DNA from: Rhynchopus sp. YZ270_cl-10
Taxonomy: Eukaryota > Euglenozoa > Diplonemea > Diplonemida > Diplonemidae
Assembly: GCA_964035575.1 (NCBI GenBank)
Contig: OZ037858.1
Location: 620,001 to 684,000 of the forward strand
Length of the DNA: 64,000 nt
Direction: 5' to 3'
Of the stretch, positions 55,749 to 64,000 are shown one piece after another (position 1 is the first letter of the stretch; the number at the start of each line of letters is the position of its first letter). The notes under the pieces are model-generated. The model had not been told where the DNA came from. It saw only the letters and a list, made by a program, of their open reading frames with translations, and made no database searches. The position numbers and the translations under genes are program-made.

Positions 55749-56885
55749 GGGGCACCACAGCTTAATGCAGAGGGATACTAACACAGGGTGGACTTTTGTT
55801 TTGTCTCAACACAGTGCCCTCAAACACGTTGCTGGACACGCAAATATAAACCAAACCACTCAAGGAAATGTATTCATTATTCAACGGCAGTTCAGTTGCG
55901 TTTGTGTATTTTTTATTTAACCACATTTGTGTCTTTGTAAAAAAAGATAGGTAAACAACGTGATTGGGGAAAATAACGAATCTACTTTTCTATACCATTC
56001 TGACTTCAGTTACATAACAAGATTCTTACCCGATTTTGCGCACAAACAAACTGAACGCCAGATACCCCCTCCCCCTTTTCTTTTCTTTTCTTTATTTATT
56101 CCTTTTTCTTTTTCAAATACGAAAATAGGATGGGGGGAAAATACCAAGTTACGTTTACAATCCTTACGAAACTAAATACTGATGGGGTTAGCTTTTTTTT
56201 TTTACTCTTTTTTCTTTTTTGATACAAAGACAAAAACACGTTCCGTATGGTGTCACTGTCTTTCAACAACGATACTTTGGAACACTTTTTGAGGCACCGT
56301 CATTTACCTTATGTTCCCTCCTTATTCCCTCTCCAGTTTTCATTTATTTTTGTTTTTATTTTTGAAAAATAGAGTCCCTACAATGATTCTGATCGACCTG
56401 TGTTGCGCAGGATTTGTTCGTAGTGGTCCAGAGTAGGGGGCAAGCCTTTGTTTATGTGTGCGATGATGTGCCCACTTTCACTTTTTTTTTTTACGATTTT
56501 CTCTTTCTCTCGTTACAATCTCCTCACGCGAAGGCTGCAAGGGCTTTCAGTGGTCCAGTAGCACGTGAGCGTCGTTCATTCCATCACCGAGAGGTAGAAC
56601 ACTCTGACACATTCTTTTTTATGTTTTTATTTATAAACAAGAAGCTTTAAAAAATTTACAACAGACGCAACCGGCGGAGGTCTAAGAAGCAAAACGAAAA
56701 ATAAAAGTACATTTTTTTTGTCATATTGTAGATCTCTCTCCTCCCCCTCTTCCCCCCTTCCTGCTCCCTGTTCTACATTGCTTGAGCGCACCTGAGGCAC
56801 TGTACTTATATTTACACAACCACCGTTTCCCACAAACAAAAAATACAGAGGGTGAGAATTTGCTCATAGCAGCCGGGCCAACACA
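55749..56885. other. Intergenic region, no gene recognised
   Basis: A/T-rich with T-runs, between the kinesin stop and the WD40 gene start. No convincing exon or RNA was found. Confidence 0.5.
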
Positions 56886-59800
56886 ATGAGTGAGTACCAA
56901 GACCCGACACAAGATGCCGTGTCCCCCGCAAGAAGTCGCATTTCGACTTCGGCAGGGCGTTTGTCAGAATTGCCAAACCACAGAGTGAGACAGATGCGCG
57001 AAAACGAGAAGCGCGTGCAGCGCATGAAGTGCGAAAAGAGCTTCATGGCGGAAGTGCAGGCACGCAAAGCGTACCGTCTCTCCGACTACCAAAGAGTGCA
57101 GGAGAAGGTGATGCAGCAGATCCAGGACAGGTCCACACAGTCACCACAGCGCCTTGTTGCACCGAAGAAGGTGGAGCCCACCACTGAGCCTGTCAAGGTC
57201 GTGCACGAGTTCAGCGGATCCATCCGTTGCCTCGAGCTGACACAGGGAGGTGCCACCATCTGGACTGGTGACAACGACGGAACCATCTCCATCCGCAACG
57301 GAATGACCGGTGAGATTGTGCACCACATCCCCTCGTCCGGAGGCCTCTACGTTGACTCCCTGTTTGCCACCGAGACACACATGTGGGTGGGAATGAACGA
57401 CGGTACCGTGCGTATCTACGACCACCTGGTGTACATCCTCGTCTCCGAAGCAACGTTCCACAAGGAGAGCGTCACGTGCTTCACATCCACCTTTGACGGA
57501 AAGGTCTTCTCCGCCTCCAGCGACGCCTCCATTGTGAAGTGGGACACTGAGGCCAACGGCTTTGCGCTTATGACCAAACTCGTCAGCTACTCGACAAGCA
57601 TGATCCGTTGCATGGCCTGCTACGGATACAACCTCTTCACCGGAGGGGACGATGCCATCATCCGTTGCATGGACACCGAGGCTGGATCGGGCCAGGAGCT
57701 CCGCGACTTCGTCGGACACGAGGACGCAGTCAACTGTTTGATTGTGCAGGACGGATACCTCTTCTCTGGAAGCAAGGACTGCACGATCCGTGCATGGAAC
57801 ATGGAGCACGGTGAGTGCATCTGGACGTTCGGTGACAACGGTGGTGCACAGCACGAGGCTCCTGTCACCTCTTTCATCGGTGACACCGTTGCGCACCGTT
57901 TCTGGTCTGCTGACTCTGACGGAAGCATCCACGTCTGGGAATCCACCCCCGAAAACGTATGTATTTTGTTCCCGTACAGATTGTGTGTGAAAAATAGGTT
58001 TGTACATGAGAGGCACATTCTCAAATTTTTCAACTTTTTAAAAGTGAATTTGTACAGAATGTTAACCTTCAAGTGAAAATTGGTGCGCCTATTATTACAG
58101 TAATAATAGGTTCATTGTAATAATGAGTCCATCTCCCCTTTATCAGACGTTGCAGATTTTGGCTGTTTTTTCATGTCTTCACAAAAATATTTTTTTTGTA
58201 ATTCACAGGACTTCCAGCACGTCATGCAGCTGAAGGGACACGAGGGACCCCCGGTGATTTCGCTGAAGGCGTTCTGCACGATTGATGGTATGAAAGAGTT
58301 ACCCACATTTCACCTGGTAAACTAAGTGCGCTTGCGCGGGGAAACTTACGCAAAGTTATTGCCCGAAGACGTCAATAACGTTGGATGAGTACTTTTTTTG
58401 TTTTGTTTGTGTTTTAATTGATCTCACCACATTCACATCCACAGCAATCAAGCTGTGGTCGCTTGCGGCAAACGGTAAGAACCGCATCTGGTACTCCTCT
58501 GTGAACCGCATGGAGGACGCTGTGCAGTCGACCATCGACGCCATGGAGACCATCATCCAGCAGGACTTGATTGAGCTTGCAAAGTGGAGAGAGCTCATCA
58601 ACAAGCTTCGCGTATGTTATTGATCCTGTTTTTCCTTTCCATAGTGGGTTCTGCGAATAACCATGGATGCTTGCGGAGTGGACAGCTTTCGAATATTTTT
58701 AGCAACTATTTCATGTGCACAAGAGTTCCCCTCTTCTAAATTTTTCTTTTGTTCCACGAACACACCTTTCTCTTGCAGCAAGTCGACGAGCGCCGCAAGA
58801 CTGAGCTCTCCGAAGCGCTCATGGCAACGTGCGAATGGACCACCATGAGGACGTACCTCCACAAATGGCACAGATGGCTGGGAGTGAACCGCCAGCACAA
58901 GCGCCGTGAAAAGATTACGAAGATGCTTGAGATCGGGAGCACAAAGCGCAGCCTCTTCACCTACTTCCAGAAGTTCGAGCGGTTCTACCTGCAGGAGAAG
59001 AACCTCCGCCGCAAGCAGGCGATGGTGCGTGGTCTGCAGGTGCAGAACAAGCGCTCGCTTCAGATGCTGTACTGGAAGAAGATGAGGTGCTTTGCGATGG
59101 TCACGAAGCAGCGCGCTAAGGAGGTCCAGATCTGCGAGGCGATTGCGGCACGCGCCACTGACGGCCTCTACAGAGGCACGTGGACAGTGTGGCGTCAGTT
59201 CGTCGACCTCCAGGGACGCAACCGCCGTCGCGACCTTGTCAGCGACAACGTGGCACGCCTCTCCGACAAGACGCTCGTCCAGGCGTACTACTTCAAGCTG
59301 CGCTCCTACCGCCTCTACCGTCTCAAGCTCGACAGGCGCAACCGCTGCTCCGACGTCCTCTCCAGCGCCGCCAACAGACAGCTCGCCTACACCTACTACA
59401 AGAAGCTTCTCCAATTCAACGCCCTCAGCCGCTTCAAGCGCCGCCGTGTCATCGTATGTTTATGTTTTCATTGTTTTGCCTTTTTTTGTCAGATGTAAAT
59501 TACGAAATGGATGTAGGTGAAGAGTGCATGGTTGCCGGTACAGCCGGTCATGTACCAAGGTGCATTGTCACGAGAGGGCTTTGTATTTCAAGTCAACTTT
59601 TTTTTGCTTCGGATTTCATTGTGCTGCGTCAAAACCCCACACACCCCACAGCAAGTCGAGATCTTCGGGAAGAAGGCGAACGCGAAGACGCTCTCTGTGT
59701 ACTACAGCAAGCTCCACGGCTACTACTCCGCTGCACAGAAGGATGTGCTCCGCTCGAAGATCGAGCTGGAGAACCAGAAGTACGACGACCTGTCTGAGCA

Positions 59801-60944
59801 GTACGCAGCAAAGAAGGCTGTGCTTGAGCGCCTGAAGATCTTGGAAGAGAAGAGGAAGGAGATCCAGGCTGCCGTCGACGCCCGCACCGCCGCCGAGAAG
59901 AGGTGTGTGCCCCATCCCCTCCCCTCCCCTCCCTCACCACCTTTCTTTCCCCTACCCCATTTTGGTTTACTAGGCTCGCTTACAATGCCAACCCCATGTA
60001 CACGGAAGGCATATTCGTCTTATAAGTTTATCCAGACTGTATTATACCCACTTTTCTGAGGATCTGTATTTATGTTTACATTTCAACCACAGGAGAGCCA
60101 AGGCAGAGGAGGACCTCGCCAAGCTCCAGAAGCAGCTTGAGGACAAGGAGAACGGCGACGTTGCTGAGAAGAAGGAGAAGACGAAGAACGAGCTCGTTGA
60201 GGACATCATGGCGAAGCTGAAGGCGAAGTGTCTCAACTACCACCTCGACTACTCCACTATCCAGAAGATCCGGGACCAGACCAAGCAGATCCCGACCTTC
60301 AAGATCTTCCTTGAGGCACATATGTCGATCAAGCGTGTGGTGATTGATGTCACAAAGATGAACCAGGAGTCTGGCGCACGTTGGAAGGGACTGGACAGCG
60401 CCATCGACAACATCCCGGACCATCAGAAGAGCACGATCCTCCACTCCATCAAGACCATGATTATCTGCTTTGATCTCATGTCGCAGGAGACCAAGGAGGA
60501 CCTTGAGACTGACGACGAGATCCTTGAGAACACCGACTACCTTGAGACCATGGTCAACATTGCCGTTAAGCACCGCGACTCCAAGGTATGTACAGTGCCC
60601 ACTGCAAAGTTTACCTGATAGTATTATTCTTTTTGATGTATGAGAGATACATTCATCTTCCAAGTTTTTTTTATGGACTGAACATGTGCAGGTTCAGCCC
60701 AAATATATTTTTTTGTGACGTACTACATACGATCAAAGTTTGCTCCTTTTCTTGTCCTCTATCGTAGAATCCGTAAAGTAAAAAAGAAGAAAAAAACAAA
60801 AAGAACATGTATTGTGCATCGTTTGAGATAGCATTTCAAACGAAATTTTGACATAAAATTCGTACTTTTATTTATTGACACTAATCATTTATCATACATC
60901 AACTCAATACACAGCTTGGACGTGCTGCCTACCGTGTGCGTTAA
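56886..60944 (+). CDS. WD40 protein with Sfi1-like helical repeats and coiled coil, seven exons
   Basis: Exons are 56886-57956, 58209-58287, 58445-58611, 58779-59453, 59652-59902, 60093-60585 and 60915-60944. All joins are in frame, giving 921 residues and a last exon of nine codons. Residues about 105-410 are WD40 repeats (for example IWTGDNDGTISIRN, LFSGSKDCTIRAWN, FWSADSDGSIHVWE). Exon 4 (440-664) has a series of roughly 30-35-residue repeats with an aromatic core: TYLHKWHRWL, LFTYFQKFERFY, LQMLYWKKMRCF, YRGTWTVWRQFV, VQAYYFKLRSYR, AYTYYKKLLQFN. These resemble centrin-binding Sfi1 repeats. Coiled coil (about 680-790) and a helical tail follow. A basal-body or cytoskeletal role is inferred; no specific orthologue is recognised. 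Confidence 0.82.
58087..58111. repeat. Short palindrome of the ACCTATTATTAC family within an intron
   Basis: GCCTATTATTAC and GTAATAATAGGT lie back to back within intron 1 of the WD40 gene, with TTGTAATAATGAG just downstream. This matches the ends of the elements at 6813-6933 and 7669-7757. Confidence 0.5.
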
Positions 60945-63822
60945 ACACCTCATCTTTTTATTTTAAGTTTGTGATTTCTTTTTTGGGGAAAAAAGAGGAG
61001 ATCGTGATTCCCGATAAAAAATCGCTGTTGTTTTTCTGAGAGGGTTTGTTCTTTCTTTGCTTCTTTCTTTTCTTTTCTTTTCTTTTAAATCTGGGTCATT
61101 CATTTTTAGGTGTTTCAGAACGGGGGAGGGAAAAAAAAAAACGCAAAAAAAAAATAATTAGCAGGGATCAACCAGGTTGTGTTTTGCATGTTAATATCCA
61201 CATCCCTATTCTATAGCTGCACCGTACTACCAAAGGACATACAGCAGTACATAAACAGGGTACCTTTTCTTTTCGCAAACTCACTTTTCAAATAATAACA
61301 GAAATTATTCCTTCACACGCGAAGAGGGAGTTTGTAAAAAAAAAAATGCTTGGGTAAACATTGAGTACATACCCTATTCCCCACCAAGGTGGGTACTTAG
61401 GCGATTGTCGACACAACAACAGGTAATGTCCCAAAAGGAGGTTACACACTTCGTGCTGGGTTCTCATCTTTCAAGTTTTCATCTTTTTTTTTTTTGGGCC
61501 TCGGTTTCTTATTTACTACGTATTGCTTTCCATTCTGATGTCCCCTTTTTTTTGTGTCTTTCTGAAGGGGAGAGAATGAGCGAAGGGAGAGAGAGAACGG
61601 GAGGAGATTGTTCAGAGGGGTTAGGCAAAAAAGCAAAAAGAAAAAAATGATCTTTCTTCACAGACGATGTCACATGTCATTTTTTTAAATAAATCCCTCT
61701 TCTCTTCTTCCCCCATTCTCTTCCTCCTCCCTGCCCCCCAGAAATAGCTGAAGGAAAAAAAAGCAAACAAATGCAACTCTATTCCCCGATTGTCCCCCTC
61801 CTTTTCTTTTTTAGGATCAAGCACCGTGTTCGTGTGTTCCCAAGTCCCCTCTATGTCCCCTCAATATTCTGAGTGTTGCAACATTTCTTTTAGTTTTTGT
61901 GCGTGAACAGTGTTTCTGTGGGTATTTTTTTCTTCTCTCCCACCGTTTTTCAATTTTTTTTTGTCTTTTTTGGCAAAGGAAAAAGGGACATAATCGAATA
62001 AACAAAAAAAGCGTTTATGTCTTCAAGGGTGAAGAAGAACAAGAAAAAGTGCACTCAAAAATAAAAATGCGCTTCCCTCAGTTTAATGTCAGGTCTGGGG
62101 AATGGGTGTGTGCGTTATCAAGGTTTCAACCCCCCTCCCCATACGAATTTTTGAGCCTCTTTTTAAGAGTTGGCAGAAGAGAACAGGTGCAAATTTCTAC
62201 ATGGGTAGGGCGACCCCCCAAAGTGATAGCAACAAAATGCTGACCTTACCAAACCTTCACCTCACGAAGGGTTGGCGAGAAATTCTTTTAAAATGATACC
62301 CCTTCTACGCGATCACCTCCCCCCCCTTTTTTTGCGTTTTTTAAAAATCTATGGACGTTTGCTTTCCGCCCATATACCCCTTCATACTACGACCCCTTCT
62401 CTTCCACTCTGCCTGAGTTGAGAAAAAAGGGACCAAAAAAAAATACCAAAAAAAAAAAAAATTTGTAAAAAAAAGTGATACTTTGTCGTAGTATATCAAC
62501 ATACCAACCACCCCACCATCCCATTCTTTTTATTTTTATTACTTAAAAAGTCAGTTAGTGTTTTGTACTCCAAATGTTTTTTTGTTTTTGTTTTGTTTTG
62601 TTCCTTTTGTCCCAAACGGAGAATACTTGTTGTGGCATTTACTTGTATTTTTTTTTTGTTTTGTTTTTTTGTTTTGAATTTATCCTAAGTTTGAATGTTA
62701 TTAAAAAAAAGGAAGTACAGTCCACCCCTCTCCCATTTCCCTTTGTAGCCAAATCCCCCATTTTTTTTCCCCCTCCAAAAACTTCTCGCAGTAAGTTGTT
62801 TTGCATTGTTGCCATGATTTTCCTAAAGTGAGTTTTTTTTTGTTGTGGCGCAAAATCCGCAAAACAGCATTAAAAAACTACTTCAATGGTAAATCCTTCA
62901 GGAGGCAACAATGGGGTTGTGTTGCAAGAGAAGGAGTGTCTTTTTTTTTAAATACGCTAATAAAAAAAAAAAAACACACAATTTTGTAAAGCCTGATTAT
63001 CCCCCGTCACCATTCCCCCTACCCCCCCCCGCAACGTGAGACCATTGCCCCTTGGAGTGGCAATAAAACAAGTTCAAAAAAAAAAAGCAAAAAAAAAAGA
63101 AAAAAATGGTACTTTTATTAGCGCCCTTTGTGTATGGATCCCCATTAGCGCTTACTCAAAACCCCCAGGACCCCACGGGGGTCCCCCAAAAAAAAATAAA
63201 AAACACACACTGTACTGCTTTCTTCAAAAAAAACAAAAAAAAAAAACTTCAAACTTTCAAAAAAAAATATGGTGGGGAGGGAAGCTGAAGGGCAGCAGGA
63301 TTTTTTTTCAAAAAAAAAAAAATGCAAGGAGGGGAAAAAAGAGATCCAAAGGAAAAAATGAAGCAACAAAAAGGGGGGGTAAAAAAATCCACAGCAACTA
63401 TTTTTCATTTTGGGTTGAACAGACAAAAATAAATGGATATTCTCCCCTCTTTTTTTTTAAACCTCCTATATCCCATTTGCTCTTTTTTCCCTCAGCCGGA
63501 AACTACGCCATAGGCCTGAGATTATTTCTCTCCATTTCTCTTACCGATGCGAACGTACTCCTTCTATTTGCTCTCTTTTAAGGATCCTGTGAAGAAAAAC
63601 CGTGGCTATTACCTAGTGATAGTAGTCTATAATCAAACAAAATCTTACCGATGCGAGGAAGCGGGTGGATGGCATATCAGATGTTATCCTTGAAATAGAA
63701 GGGAATTTATGGTTGTGGGTTGCTCTCCTACCCCCTCTCCTGGTGTTATGGTCACGCCAAGGTACACCGTATTGAGGCTATTTAAAATTCCATTTTATGG
63801 CAAATGTATTCCCCCCCTGCAG
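60945..63822. other. Long intergenic region rich in homopolymers
   Basis: Nearly 2.9 kb with many A- and T-runs and short open frames encoding Lys- or Phe-rich strings; none is supported as a gene. The 14-mer TCTTACCGATGCGA occurs twice near the right end (about 63538 and 63643). An open stretch at about 63650-63755 encoding a hydrophobic LWLWVALLPPLLVLW could be a first exon with a signal peptide, but its donor is weak. Confidence 0.45.
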
Positions 63823-64000
63823 GCATGAGCTGATAGAATCAGTTGAAAAGATGGTTGTGTTTGGCAACGAGCTGTATGCGATTGGGTTTATCGCATCGTT
63901 GTGGATAACCGAGAAGGTTGCAGTTAAGATGGGATTGTCGCCGTTGGTGGCAAATATTGTGTTCGGTATTCTTTTGGGCCCTGCCTTGGCTGATATGGTG
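63823..64000 (+). CDS. CPA-type cation/proton antiporter, partial exon at window end
   Basis: An exon begins after the acceptor CCCTGCAG at 63815-63822 and stays open to the window edge for 59 codons. It encodes two hydrophobic segments; GFIASLWITEKVAVKMGLSP and then LVANIVFGILLGPALADMV match the N-terminal helix pair of CPA-superfamily Na+(K+)/H+ exchangers (pattern xLPPxxGxIxxGILLGP). The frame needs two bases from an upstream exon, unless translation starts at the internal ATG (residue 10). The upstream exon is not identified and the rest of the gene lies beyond the window. Confidence 0.65.

Noticed and set aside
63650-63755. First exon of the antiporter with a hydrophobic leader
   Set aside because: Frame can be joined only with a weak GTCACG donor and no ATG is found in that frame; mentioned but not called.

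Overview
The window looks like nuclear DNA of an intron-bearing, flagellated protist. It has spliceosomal introns of 46-329 nt (mostly GTATGT-like donors, mostly ACAG or CACAG acceptors), a CFAP96-type ciliary gene, a kinesin-14, a WD40/Sfi1-like gene and a Cwc21 splicing factor. The CACAG intron ends recall metamonads (Giardia and Trichomonas relatives), so a free-living fornicate-type flagellate is a reasonable but unproven guess.

Layout. (1) 1-13.4 kb: a gene-bearing flank, all on the minus strand: a PhzE-like TrpE-TrpG fusion enzyme, a small acidic ORF, a compact CCAR/DBC1 homologue (four exons), CFAP96 (two exons) and Cwc21/SRRM2 (two exons). (2) 14.3-28.7 kb: a 38-bp satellite of about 378 units, open in all three plus-strand frames because the unit lacks stop codons and 38 is not a multiple of 3. 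(3) 28.7-44.4 kb: a nested pile of dispersed elements. Family A (892 bp, head-to-tail arrays) and family B (about 815 bp) both have a terminal hairpin at one end and half of that hairpin inverted at the other. A 2.3-kb terminal-inverted-repeat DNA transposon with a 7-bp target duplication splits one B copy. (4) 44.4-50.0 kb: two more satellite blocks, a GC-rich insertion, another B element and a 439-bp tandem pair. (5) 50.6-51.5 kb: an 8-bp microsatellite that switches from ACTATGGT to GCTATGGT. (6) 53.0-64.0 kb: a second gene-bearing flank, all plus strand: kinesin-14 (four exons), a WD40/Sfi1-like protein (seven exons) and the first recognisable exon of a CPA-type cation/proton antiporter cut by the window end.

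The host genes are not an operon. They share eukaryotic cell-biology themes: cilium and cytoskeleton (CFAP96, kinesin-14, WD40/Sfi1) and RNA processing (Cwc21, CCAR). The PhzE-like gene stands apart: it is intronless and resembles a bacterial enzyme. The most interesting unexplained structure is the hairpin-ended element set, whose precise A|T insertion in two empty-site comparisons and head-to-tail arrays suggest rolling-circle, Helitron2/Helentron-like spread. No transposase, Rep/helicase, rRNA or tRNA gene was recognised. All exon joins were made by eye from splice signals, frame and family similarity.
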